DNA from: Gammaproteobacteria bacterium
Lineage (GTDB): Bacteria > Pseudomonadota > Gammaproteobacteria > SZUA-229
Length of the DNA: 64,000 bases
Assembly: GCA_029882215.1 (NCBI GenBank)
Contig: JAOULC010000002.1
Coordinates: 81,681-145,680, forward strand
Reading direction: 5' to 3'
Below are positions 54,148 to 63,150 of the stretch, in pieces; position 1 is the stretch's first letter; each line of letters begins with the position of its first letter. The notes beneath the pieces were generated by a model, which searched no databases, was not told the DNA's origin, and saw only the letters and a program-made list of their open reading frames with translations. The translations under genes and the position numbers were made by a program.

Positions 54148-55134
54148 ATGGAAAAAATTTATCCAATGACTGAAGAATTATTAACAACTATTATCCCTGA
54201 TGAACTGACAGGGCAGCGCTTAGATGCGGCACTGGCCAGCTTGTTCCCCGAATATTCACGCAGCCGTTTGAGTCAGTGGGTGAAACAGGGCTTAATTGAG
54301 TTGGATGAAAAAATTCCACGGGCCCGGGATAAAGTCTATGCCGGGCAGCGGGTGTCGGTAAAAGTGCAGGCGCTTGAGTGCGAGTCGGAAGTTATTGCTG
54401 AGAATATTCCGCTCGATGTGGTTTATGAAGATGATGACCTGCTGGTTATTAATAAACCTGAAGGCATGGTGGTGCATCCGGCAGCAGGCAACTGGAGCGG
54501 TACTTTACAAAATGCGCTGCTATATTATGCCGGTATACTGGCCACGGTGCCGCGTGCGGGTATTGTGCATCGGCTGGATAAAGATACATCTGGCTTACTG
54601 GTAGTGGCTAAAAATCTCAAAGCGCACCGCTCCCTGATCGAGCAGTTACAGGCAAGGACGGTGCACAGAGAATACCACGCGATAGTGAACGGGGTTATGA
54701 CAGCAGGCGGCACGATTGATGAACCGATTGCCAGAGATGCCAGAGAACGTAAACGTATGGCCGTGCGTGAAGAAGGCAAAGAGGCGATCACGCATTACCG
54801 GATCATTGAAAAATTTCGTCGCCATACACATATCCGGGTGTACTTAGAAACCGGACGTACCCATCAGATCCGGGTACATATGAGTTCTATTCGCTACCCG
54901 TTAGTGGGTGATACGTTATACGGCAGCCGGGCGATTGTGCCAAAAGGCGCTTCAGAGGAACTGATAGCTACAATACATGGCTTTAAACGACAGGCATTAC
55001 ATGCGGCAAAACTGGGGCTTATTCATCCTGCTACTGGTGAAGAAATGGAGTGGGAAGTGCCGTTACCGGATGATCTGTTAGCGGTGCTGAATGCACTAAA
55101 AGCAGATGTAATCGCTCATGCAGATGACAACTGA
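54148..55134 (+). CDS. rluD: 23S rRNA pseudouridine synthase RluD
   Basis: A 328-residue pseudouridine synthase for positions 1911, 1915 and 1917 of 23S rRNA. It has an N-terminal S4 RNA-binding domain (about 20-80), then the catalytic domain with the essential Asp in HRLDKDTSGLLVVAK, plus LLVINKPEGMVVHPAAGN and GRTHQIRVHMSSIRYPLVGD. ATG 54148 gives 328 residues; ATG 54166 would remove six. It is divergent from bamD, its conserved neighbour, and followed by pgeF, as in E. coli. Confidence 0.95.
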   Translation: MEKIYPMTEELLTTIIPDELTGQRLDAALASLFPEYSRSRLSQWVKQGLIELDEKIPRARDKVYAGQRVSVKVQALECESEVIAENIPLDVVYEDDDLLVINKPEGMVVHPAAGNWSGTLQNALLYYAGILATVPRAGIVHRLDKDTSGLLVVAKNLKAHRSLIEQLQARTVHREYHAIVNGVMTAGGTIDEPIARDARERKRMAVREEGKEAITHYRIIEKFRRHTHIRVYLETGRTHQIRVHMSSIRYPLVGDTLYGSRAIVPKGASEELIATIHGFKRQALHAAKLGLIHPATGEEMEWEVPLPDDLLAVLNALKADVIAHADDN

Positions 55135-55163
55135 AGCAACAATAGATTAATGACGGGTTTTTA

Positions 55164-55901
55164 ATGAGCGACTTTTTATGGGCCGACTGGCCGGCACCTG
55201 CGAATGTCAGAGCGTTGACAACAACGCGTAAAGGCGGGGTCAGTCAGGGCTGTTACAGCAGTTTAAATCTGGCCGACCATGTAGAAGACAATCCTGCTGA
55301 CGTGAAAAAAAATCGTCAGATTGTTAGTGAGTCGTTAAAGATAACAGAACCGGTCTGGTTAAAACAGGTGCATGGTACCGGCGTTGCTGACGCAGCAACA
55401 GCCAGGCATCACGCAGAGGCGGATGCGGTGTTTTCAAATCGTGTCGATAGTGTTTGCGCTATTTTAACTGCCGATTGTTTGCCATTGCTGTTTTGTAATC
55501 AACAGGCGACCAAAGTGGCAGCGGCTCATGCCGGCTGGCGCGGTCTGGCGAACGGCGTGATAGAAAACACAGTCAGTGCACTGCAGGAAAAGTCTGAAAA
55601 TATAATGGTCTGGCTGGGGCCTGCTATCGGGCCGTCCTGTTTTGAAGTGGGTGGTGATGTGGTTGACGCCTTCGTCTCTGTGCAGGCTGATGCCAGCACA
55701 GCCTTTATAAAAACAGATGCCACTCATTACTTAGCTGATATCTATCAGCTGGCCCGAATGCGTTTAAAACGACTGGGTATTGAACGAGTTTATGGCGGTG
55801 GCTTGTGCACGTATACTGATGAGGAACGTTTTTTTTCATTTAGAAAAAATAAAGTCTGCGGCAGAATGGCGAGCATGATATGGGTCTCGTCAGAAGAATA
55901 A
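55164..55901 (+). CDS. pgeF: Peptidoglycan editing factor PgeF (YfiH, multicopper-oxidase-like fold)
   Basis: A 245-residue YfiH/laccase-domain protein. The motifs VWLKQVHGTGVADA, ILTADCLPLLFCNQ, AAAHAGWRGLANGVIENTV, WLGPAIGPSCFEVGGDV and GGLCTYTDEERFFSFRKNK are family hallmarks and include the His and Cys metal ligands. In E. coli it acts to keep L-Ser out of the first position of the stem peptide. It follows rluD by 29 bases and precedes the ACT protein by 17. Confidence 0.93.
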   Translation: MSDFLWADWPAPANVRALTTTRKGGVSQGCYSSLNLADHVEDNPADVKKNRQIVSESLKITEPVWLKQVHGTGVADAATARHHAEADAVFSNRVDSVCAILTADCLPLLFCNQQATKVAAAHAGWRGLANGVIENTVSALQEKSENIMVWLGPAIGPSCFEVGGDVVDAFVSVQADASTAFIKTDATHYLADIYQLARMRLKRLGIERVYGGGLCTYTDEERFFSFRKNKVCGRMASMIWVSSEE

Positions 55902-55918
55902 AAAGAAAGGGGGGAATA

Positions 55919-56431
55919 ATGAAAAAGTGGAGTTTAATAACACTGGTCGGCGCTGATCAGGCCGGGATTGTGGCGCAGGTTACACAAATACTGGCGGCTG
56001 ATGATTGCGAGCTGGGAGAAACATCGATGGTGCGTATGGGAGGTAGTTTCTCGATGATGCTGAGGGTTCGTCATGATGATATGGATCTTGGGGCTTTATT
56101 AAAAGGGATTTGTGAGTCGCTGAACCTGCATCTGCATGTGGATGAGGACGTGGCGAGTAATTGTGAAGAGACCGACCCGGATGTGAATATTACCGTTTAT
56201 GGTGCGGACCGTAGCGGCATTGTTGCCGAGGTGACAGCGATACTGGCAGATGCCGGGCTCAATATTATCGACCTGGAGACGGCAGTGGCCGGTACAGCCG
56301 ACAAACCCATTTATATTATGACGATAGAGGGTCAGGCATTACAGGGCGTGGATGCATTGACTGAAGCGGCGAAAAAAATCTCTAAAGGTATTGAACTCAA
56401 TATTGTGCCGATACAGACATTACGGGCATAA
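55919..56431 (+). CDS. Tandem-ACT protein, GcvR-like
   Basis: A 170-residue protein made of two ACT domains (about 3-80 and 90-165), first reading KKWSLITLVGADQAGIVAQVTQ and second VNITVYGADRSGIVAEVTAIL. It resembles GcvR, which represses the glycine cleavage operon by binding GcvA, but no gcv genes are near, so that role is unproven. ACT domains usually bind amino acids. ATG 55919 is chosen because AGGGGGG stands five bases before it; the longer frame lacks such support. It lies two bases before def. Confidence 0.85.
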   Translation: MKKWSLITLVGADQAGIVAQVTQILAADDCELGETSMVRMGGSFSMMLRVRHDDMDLGALLKGICESLNLHLHVDEDVASNCEETDPDVNITVYGADRSGIVAEVTAILADAGLNIIDLETAVAGTADKPIYIMTIEGQALQGVDALTEAAKKISKGIELNIVPIQTLRA

Positions 56432-56433
56432 GC

Positions 56434-56940
56434 ATGACGGTTTTAGATATTCTGCAATATCCTGATGAGCGCCTGAAACAGAGCTCAAAAACAGTCGAAA
56501 TATTTGACCAGACATTAAAAGACTTTGTCACCGATCTGGAAGAAACCCGGCTGGCAGGACCTGGCGCTGTGGGTATTGCAGCCCCTCAGGTCGGTTGTGC
56601 AAGACGACTGGTGATTGTCGATGTCTCTCAACTCAAAAAGCCGGTAGATAATCACGGTTATCTGCTGCTGATTAACCCGGAAATAACCAAATGGCAAGGT
56701 ATGGAAAAAGGCCGGGAAGGGTGTTTATCGGTGCCTGATTATACCGGCAATGTGATACGTGCAGAAAGTATCCGGATTCGTTTTCAAAATATTGAAGGTG
56801 AGTGGATTGAATTTGATAGCGGCGGTTATGAAGCACGAGCCATTCAGCATGAATTAGATCATCTCGATGGCATGTTGTTTCTCGACCGGCTGGTTAGCCG
56901 TCGCAGTGATTTGTTTACGCGCAAAACGTACAAAAAATAA
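56434..56940 (+). CDS. def: Peptide deformylase
   Basis: A 168-residue metalloenzyme removing the formyl group from new proteins. The three family motifs are intact: GIAAPQVG, EGCLSVP with the metal-binding Cys, and QHELDHLDG with the two His ligands and catalytic Glu. It is in an operon with the ACT-domain gene and not with fmt, as it is in most gammaproteobacteria; a second def copy may exist elsewhere. Confidence 0.94.
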   Translation: MTVLDILQYPDERLKQSSKTVEIFDQTLKDFVTDLEETRLAGPGAVGIAAPQVGCARRLVIVDVSQLKKPVDNHGYLLLINPEITKWQGMEKGREGCLSVPDYTGNVIRAESIRIRFQNIEGEWIEFDSGGYEARAIQHELDHLDGMLFLDRLVSRRSDLFTRKTYKK

Positions 56941-57132
56941 ATCGATAAAAGCAGACTTTAGGAACACGCAGACTGAATCGGTTGATAAATCCTATTAATA
57001 TCCTCACTTAAATATTGTCAGTGCAACAGTCTGTATAGCTGTTATTATCAGTAATACTTTTCCTGACATTATTCAGCAATAATTTAGTTATTGATCGAAA
57101 TCAACTGCTTAGATTATTTCTGATCTGGCAAC

Positions 57133-57160
57133 CTTGAAAATCACATAAATGACCGTATTT
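57133..57160 (+). promoter_or_regulatory. Heat-shock (sigma-32) promoter of clpB
   Basis: CTTGAAA (57133-57139), a 13-base spacer and CCGTATTT (57153-57160) match the sigma-32 consensus CTTGAAA and CCCCATNT at all but two of the informative positions. A start near 57167 gives a 30-base leader with CGGAGA ahead of clpB. Confidence 0.75.
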
Positions 57161-57197
57161 TTAAGCTAATCTTAAATTAATACTACGGAGACATTCT

Positions 57198-59810
57198 ATG
57201 AGAATGGATCGTTTAACCAGTAAGTTTCAAACCGCAATCAGTGATGCACAATCACTGGCAATCGGTCGTGATCATCAGTTTATAGAACCCAGTCACTTAA
57301 TGCTGGCACTGCTGGATCAGGATGGCGGCACTGTCCGTCATTTATTAACACTGGCTAATGTTAATGCCAGTGCAGTACGCTCACGTCTGGATGAAGAACT
57401 GGACCGGCTGTCAAAAGTTGAAGGCGGCCAGGGTGATGTGCATCTGTCGAATGATCTGGCTAAAGTGCTTAATGTTTGCGATAAAATTGCACAAAAACGT
57501 AAAGATGATTACATCTCCAGTGAACTGTTTGTATTAGCCGTTCTGGAATTAAAAAATTCAGTGGGTGAGATCCTGACTCAGGCGGGTGCGAATCCAAAAG
57601 CGGTTGAAGATGCGATTGAAAAAATTCGTGGCGGGCAAAAAATTGATGACCCGAATGCGGAGGAGCAACGACAGGCACTGGAAAAATATACCGTCGATTT
57701 AACTGAACGCGCAGAGCAGGGTAAACTGGACCCGGTTATTGGCCGGGATGAAGAAATCCGCCGCATTGTTCAGGTACTGCAACGCCGGACCAAAAACAAT
57801 CCGGTCATCATCGGTGAACCCGGTGTCGGTAAAACGGCTATTGTTGAAGGTCTTGCACAGCGTATTATTAACGGCGAAGTACCGGAAGGTTTAAAAAACA
57901 AACGCGTCTTGTCTCTTGATATGGGGGCACTGATTGCCGGAGCAAAATTTCGCGGCGAGTTTGAAGAGCGTTTAAAAGCGGTATTGAGTGATCTTGCAAA
58001 ACAGGAAGGCCAGATCATTTTATTCATCGATGAAATACATACCATGGTCGGTGCTGGTAAAGCCGAAGGCGCGATGGATGCAGGTAATATGTTAAAGCCT
58101 GCTCTTGCACGAGGTGAATTACATTGCGTGGGTGCAACCACACTGGATGAATACCGTCAGAATATTGAAAAAGATCCTGCGCTGGAGCGTCGATTTCAAA
58201 AAGTATTGGTCAACGAGCCAAATGTTGAAGATACGATTGCCATTTTACGCGGCTTAAAAGAACGCTATGAAATTCATCACGGTGTGGATATTACCGATCC
58301 TGCCATCGTGGCAGCAGCAACTTTATCTCATCGTTACATCACTGATCGTCAGTTACCGGATAAAGCCATTGATCTGGTCGATGAAGCGGCCAGTCGCATC
58401 CGTATGGAAATTGATTCCAAACCTGAGGTGATGGACCGTTTAGAACGACGGATGATTCAGTTAAAAATTGAACGTGAAGCACTGAAAAAAGATACCGATG
58501 AAGCCACCAAAAAACGGCTGGCAAATCTTGAAGAAGAACTGAAAAAACTGGAGGCTGAATTTTCAGAATACGAAGAAGTCTGGAAATCTGAAAAAGCCGC
58601 ATTACAGGGTACCGCTCATATTAAAGAAGAGCTGGAACGTGCACGCATGGAAATGGATACGGCAAAGCGAGCCAACGATCTGGCGCGTATGTCAGAATTA
58701 CAATATGGCCGAATTCCTGAACTGGAAAAACAACTGGATATGGCATCGCAGGCTGAAATGCAGGAAATGAGTTTGCTGCGTAATAAAGTCACGGATGAAG
58801 AGATTGCCGATATCGTATCCAAATGGACCGGCATTCCTGTCAGTAAAATGATGGAAGGTGACCGTGAAAAACTGTTACGCATGGAACAGGAACTGTCTGA
58901 GAGAGTCATTGGTCAGACTGAGGCTGTATTGGCCGTGTCCAATGCGATTCGTCGTTCACGTGCCGGGCTGTCTGACCCGAACCGGCCGAATGGCTCATTC
59001 TTGTTCCTTGGGCCAACCGGTGTAGGTAAAACAGAGTTAACGAAAGCCTTAGCTAACTTTATGTTTGATACCGATGACGCGATTGTAAGAATCGATATGT
59101 CAGAGTTTATGGAAAAGCATTCGGTGGCCAGACTGGTTGGAGCTCCACCGGGTTATGTTGGTTATGAAGAGGGCGGCTATTTAACCGAAGCCGTTCGGCG
59201 TAAACCTTATTCTGTGATATTACTGGATGAGGTTGAAAAAGCGCACCCTGATGTATTTAATATTTTGTTACAGGTATTAGATGACGGTCGTCTGACAGAT
59301 GGTCAGGGGCGTACGGTGGATTTCAAAAACACCGTTATTATCATGACTTCGAATTTAGGTTCGCAGCTAATTCAGGAAATGGCCGGCGAAAACAACTACG
59401 AAAAGATGAAAGATGCCGTTATGGAAATTGTCGGTCAGCACTTCAGGCCGGAGTTTATTAACCGGGTAGATGAAAGTGTTGTATTCCATCCACTGGGCAT
59501 GACGCAGATCCGTCGTATTACAGCACTGCAGGTAGAAATATTACGTCAGCGATTAGTGGAGCGCGATATTGATTTGCAGCTGACCGAAGCGGCGCTGGAT
59601 AAACTGGGTGAAGCTGGCTTTGATCCGGTATACGGTGCAAGACCACTCAAGCGGGCAGTGCAGCAACTGCTCGAAAATATACTGGCTCAACAGTTGCTGG
59701 AAGGCCGGTTTATGCCGGGTGATGTTATAGCGGTAGATGTGGACGGAGAAAGTCTGACATTTAACAGCAGTGCCAGTACCTTGAAAAATGATCCGGTAAG
59801 TGCCGAATAA
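57198..59810 (+). CDS. clpB: ATP-dependent disaggregase ClpB
   Basis: An 870-residue Hsp100 chaperone that pulls proteins out of aggregates together with DnaK. In order: N-domain (about 1-145), first AAA+ with Walker [15 protein letters not shown] and [14 protein letters not shown], the long coiled-coil middle domain (about 405-525) that separates ClpB from ClpA, and second AAA+ with [14 protein letters not shown] and [15 protein letters not shown]. No ClpP-binding loop is evident, as expected for ClpB. Length is near the E. coli protein. It is monocistronic by appearance, with a heat-shock promoter ahead and a strong terminator behind. Confidence 0.97.
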   Translation: MRMDRLTSKFQTAISDAQSLAIGRDHQFIEPSHLMLALLDQDGGTVRHLLTLANVNASAVRSRLDEELDRLSKVEGGQGDVHLSNDLAKVLNVCDKIAQKRKDDYISSELFVLAVLELKNSVGEILTQAGANPKAVEDAIEKIRGGQKIDDPNAEEQRQALEKYTVDLTERAEQGKLDPVIGRDEEIRRIVQVLQRRTKNNPVIIGEPGVGKTAIVEGLAQRIINGEVPEGLKNKRVLSLDMGALIAGAKFRGEFEERLKAVLSDLAKQEGQIILFIDEIHTMVGAGKAEGAMDAGNMLKPALARGELHCVGATTLDEYRQNIEKDPALERRFQKVLVNEPNVEDTIAILRGLKERYEIHHGVDITDPAIVAAATLSHRYITDRQLPDKAIDLVDEAASRIRMEIDSKPEVMDRLERRMIQLKIEREALKKDTDEATKKRLANLEEELKKLEAEFSEYEEVWKSEKAALQGTAHIKEELERARMEMDTAKRANDLARMSELQYGRIPELEKQLDMASQAEMQEMSLLRNKVTDEEIADIVSKWTGIPVSKMMEGDREKLLRMEQELSERVIGQTEAVLAVSNAIRRSRAGLSDPNRPNGSFLFLGPTGVGKTELTKALANFMFDTDDAIVRIDMSEFMEKHSVARLVGAPPGYVGYEEGGYLTEAVRRKPYSVILLDEVEKAHPDVFNILLQVLDDGRLTDGQGRTVDFKNTVIIMTSNLGSQLIQEMAGENNYEKMKDAVMEIVGQHFRPEFINRVDESVVFHPLGMTQIRRITALQVEILRQRLVERDIDLQLTEAALDKLGEAGFDPVYGARPLKRAVQQLLENILAQQLLEGRFMPGDVIAVDVDGESLTFNSSASTLKNDPVSAE

Positions 59811-59846
59811 AATCAGGCGCTGACACAGGGATGTGACTTCAAGGTG

Positions 59847-59880
59847 AATAATCGCGCAATACTGCGCGATTATTTTATAT
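59847..59880 (+). terminator. Rho-independent terminator of clpB
   Basis: A perfect 12-pair stem, AATAATCGCGCA (59847-59858) with TGCGCGATTATT (59863-59874), loop ATAC, then TTATATT. It isolates clpB from the exported protein gene that follows. Confidence 0.85.
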
Positions 59881-59904
59881 TACTATCAGAGGTTAGGGAT
59901 CATT

Positions 59905-60798
59905 GTGAGTATTAAATCCTGCCTGAGTATTATTGTATTATTCTTAATTTCAGCAAACGCGCTGGCGAACGAGTCACGAAAAGCGGCATTACTATCTGTA
60001 TATCAGTCTGTCAAAAATGAAAAGCTGGAATTAATACAAGGTCTGCCTTTAACTCTGAAGTCGGATTTTACGAAAAACCGGTTGAGCGCTGAAGTGTATG
60101 CTATTAAATCTTATGATTTCCTCCGGCTGAGCTCTGAACTTTCAAAACCGGCTCAATGGTGTCAGTTTATTACCCTGCATTTAAATATCAAAGCCTGTGT
60201 ATATCGGACGTCGCCGGGCAATAGCCTGAGCTTTTTTGCCGGCAGGAAGTTTTATCAACCTGCGCAGGATGCGTTTGAATTGCAATACCAGTTCAAGCGG
60301 GAGTATCTGGATGAACACTATTTTAAATTAAGTCTGACGGCAGATAGCGGGCCGTTTGCAACCAAAGATTATCAAATCAATCTGGAAATATTGAAAGTGG
60401 ATCATGATGTGTTGTTGCACATGTCACTTGCTTATCAGACAAGCTTTTCCAGTAGGCTGGGCAGCAGCGTCTATCTGTCGACACTGGGGGCTGATAAAGT
60501 TGGCTTTAGTTTGCGCAGGGATGAAAGCGGAGAGATAAATTTTATTAGCGGAATTGAAGCGATTGTTGAAAGAAATGTTATGCGCTACTTTCTCGCACTT
60601 TCAGTTTATATGGAAAACACTGATACGGATAAAATGATAAAAGCCTGGTATCTGTCAACAGAAAAATACGCAAGACAGTTACATGAGGTTAAAGAGGCGC
60701 AATATATAAAAACTAAGCAGCTGGAATTTAAACAACAAGCTCAAATGCAACAACGAGTTGACGGTGGAAAACCTGTTTTTGATCTGGCTGTTGATTAA
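59905..60798 (+). CDS. Exported protein of unknown function
   Basis: A 297-residue protein I do not recognise. The first 22 residues form a cleavable signal peptide ending ANALA, so it should be periplasmic or secreted. No CXXCH, Tat or lipobox motif is present; one Cys pair lies at WCQFITLHLNIKACVY. The middle is rich in predicted beta strands (LSAEVYAIKSYDF, FELQYQFKREY, ISGIEAIVERNVMRYFLALSVYM) and the last 45 residues form a Lys/Gln-rich helix, likely coiled coil. It starts at GTG and sits alone between clpB and the cytochrome gene, with about 240 bases before the latter. Confidence 0.75.
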   Translation: MSIKSCLSIIVLFLISANALANESRKAALLSVYQSVKNEKLELIQGLPLTLKSDFTKNRLSAEVYAIKSYDFLRLSSELSKPAQWCQFITLHLNIKACVYRTSPGNSLSFFAGRKFYQPAQDAFELQYQFKREYLDEHYFKLSLTADSGPFATKDYQINLEILKVDHDVLLHMSLAYQTSFSSRLGSSVYLSTLGADKVGFSLRRDESGEINFISGIEAIVERNVMRYFLALSVYMENTDTDKMIKAWYLSTEKYARQLHEVKEAQYIKTKQLEFKQQAQMQQRVDGGKPVFDLAVD

Positions 60799-61042
60799 CC
60801 GACTGTTCACATGTTATATCATGATGTAAATATAATAGTTTTCTAATGCTTTCATGAGGCTTGTTTTGTTTCTCAACAGAGTCCTACAGTGTTAGTATGT
60901 GATGCAGTTAATGGATTTGGTGAGTTAAGGGATTTAACGCTGTTATCTGTCACTCCTCCCCTTAAGTACCGCCAACAAAACATTAATCGACTGTCGTTTT
61001 TAAAATAGATTTTTCAATATATCAGGATGTACGGGGATCGTT

Positions 61043-63142
61043 ATGTTTAAAATAATGAAGTGTGGTCGCTTTTGTAAAATAACACTCAGGGTATTTGTTC
61101 TTGTGGTTATCGCAACCGCTGTCTTTACTTCGCTGGTTAAAACAGTGCAGAACTGGGACGATGATCCAGATCGCGGTGCTGTTGTACTGAATGAAAGTGT
61201 ATTCGGTGATCATTTCGACAAAATTTACCCAGGCATTACAAAAGATGACAACGATAAAGAAGTCCCCTGGCAAGGATGGAAGCCAGACGACAGCATGTGG
61301 TATTACACCACAACTCAGGGTTCTGATCTGTTGCCGTATGATTTTTTTATGGTGCTTGAACAAAAAGAATCTAAAGAGTTGTTTCGTTCGGATAAAAACA
61401 TGGACTTCTATCGCTATATTCCCCTTAAGCCGACGTTTAGTAACCCTGATGGCCTGGCGCTGGGTTTTGTCAAGGATGTCTATCAGGGTAAAGAGTATGT
61501 TGGTTTAACCTGCGCTGCCTGCCATACCGCGCAGATAAATCACAAAGGCGTGGCCATGCGTATTGATGGAGGACCGGCGATGGCAGACATGCAAAACTTT
61601 GTCACCGCTCTTAGTGATGCGATGCAGGCCACGATTGACGATGAAGAAAAGGCCAAACGGTTTATTAATGCAGTGATTGATCGTAATGGCGTTGTGCGTA
61701 TGGTTTCTGGTGGTCGTGATTACAGCAGTGAAAAAGATGTCAAAGAAGACATGGCAAAATTTGCTTCACGGCTGAAAGATTACATTACCATGAATCACTC
61801 AAACTTGGACTATGGCTACGCCAGACTGGATGCTTTTGGCCGTATTTATAACCGTACTCTGCAGCATGTTCTGAATAAAAAACACCTAGAAGCGGCTTTA
61901 TTATCTGTGCTTGATAAAGATACGCAAGCCGACAAAATTAAACAGATTAAGGCAGTCTTAAAAACGATACCTAAAGGCGTATTAAAGGGTAACGATTTCG
62001 ATCATGTGATAGGAAGTATTAAAGAAATATTTTCAGAACGTAAAATGGTCGAGTTAAAAAATGAGCTGTTTAATAAGCCGAATGCACCGGTTAGTTACCC
62101 GTTTTTATGGGATATAGCCCAGCATGACTATGTTCAGTGGAATGGTATTGCAGCTAATGCAGGCTTAGGGCCAATTGGCCGGAACACCGGCGAAGTGATA
62201 GGCGTTTTTGGCATGCTGGACTGGCATGAACAGGAGGGCTTTAGTTTGTCGGCATTGATCGGTGGCGAGTTTCCTTTCGGCACGCATGTGAAATATGAGT
62301 CGTCCGTTAATGTTAACAACTTAGAGCGTATTGAAAATCACCTGCGTGACTTAATATCACCACAATGGCCGGAAGATATTCTGGGTAAACTGGATCGGGA
62401 TAAAATAAATTACGGTCAGGTGATTTATGAGCAGCGCTGTGTTTCTTGTCATGCAGTTATTGATCGCGATGACCCTGAGCGCAAGGTGATTGCGAACTTC
62501 ACATCGGTTAAAAAAGCCGGCACCGATCCGAAGATGGCAGTAAATGCATTAACTTATACAGGCCGAAGCGGTATCGTTCAGGATCAATACCTGAACGTTG
62601 GGCTTGGAAATCTGTATATGGAAGAGCAGATGCCTGTTGCAGCACTGTTAACGATTGCGACAACCAATGTTGTGGCAACACCGGATCCTGACAAGTGGTG
62701 GATTAGGCGCGGGGCTGACTGGGCCTATACACTGGTTTCGTCGCTGCTTGATAACCCTGTCAAAGCTTCACTAAAACGCGGTGACTACGAACCGGATACC
62801 ACGGTTAACCCTTTTGCCTCTTTAATGGCTTATAAGGCAAGACCGCTTAATGGCATTTGGGCCACAGCACCTTATTTACATAACGGCTCGGTGCCCAGCT
62901 TGTATGAACTGCTATTGCCGAAAAAGAAAAAAGGCGATGCTGATGGAGAATATCGTCCTGATGTTTTCTATACCGGTAGCCGGGAGTTTGATCCGGTAAA
63001 TGTTGGGTTAAAAAGTCAGGGATATAATGGCAGCCGCTATCTGACAAATTTAGAGGGTAACAGTAATGCCGGTCATAATTATAGCGACGGCATGACAAGA
63101 GACGAGCGACTTTATCTGCTTGAGTACCTTAAATCGCTATAG
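61043..63142 (+). CDS. Large membrane-anchored diheme cytochrome c, RoxA/MauG-related
   Basis: A 699-residue protein with an N-terminal signal anchor (about 10-32) and two heme c sites, C157-A-A-C-H161 and C466-V-S-C-H470. Segments such as GYARLDAFGRIYNRT, RPLNGIWATAPYLHNGSVPSLYELL and FYTGSREFDPVNVG belong to a family of diheme cytochromes related to cytochrome c peroxidase, MauG and the rubber oxygenase RoxA, whose size (about 680 residues) is close. The 309-residue gap between heme motifs is larger than in classical peroxidases. Activity on hydrogen peroxide, lipids or isoprenoids cannot be decided. A cytochrome P450 follows after nine bases, so the two are probably co-expressed. Confidence 0.8.
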   Translation: MFKIMKCGRFCKITLRVFVLVVIATAVFTSLVKTVQNWDDDPDRGAVVLNESVFGDHFDKIYPGITKDDNDKEVPWQGWKPDDSMWYYTTTQGSDLLPYDFFMVLEQKESKELFRSDKNMDFYRYIPLKPTFSNPDGLALGFVKDVYQGKEYVGLTCAACHTAQINHKGVAMRIDGGPAMADMQNFVTALSDAMQATIDDEEKAKRFINAVIDRNGVVRMVSGGRDYSSEKDVKEDMAKFASRLKDYITMNHSNLDYGYARLDAFGRIYNRTLQHVLNKKHLEAALLSVLDKDTQADKIKQIKAVLKTIPKGVLKGNDFDHVIGSIKEIFSERKMVELKNELFNKPNAPVSYPFLWDIAQHDYVQWNGIAANAGLGPIGRNTGEVIGVFGMLDWHEQEGFSLSALIGGEFPFGTHVKYESSVNVNNLERIENHLRDLISPQWPEDILGKLDRDKINYGQVIYEQRCVSCHAVIDRDDPERKVIANFTSVKKAGTDPKMAVNALTYTGRSGIVQDQYLNVGLGNLYMEEQMPVAALLTIATTNVVATPDPDKWWIRRGADWAYTLVSSLLDNPVKASLKRGDYEPDTTVNPFASLMAYKARPLNGIWATAPYLHNGSVPSLYELLLPKKKKGDADGEYRPDVFYTGSREFDPVNVGLKSQGYNGSRYLTNLEGNSNAGHNYSDGMTRDERLYLLEYLKSL

Positions 63143-63150
63143 GGGGCGAT

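Noticed and set aside
60799-61042. Promoter ahead of the diheme cytochrome gene
   Set aside because: Several AT-rich hexamers are present but no pair with acceptable spacing; nothing firm enough to annotate.
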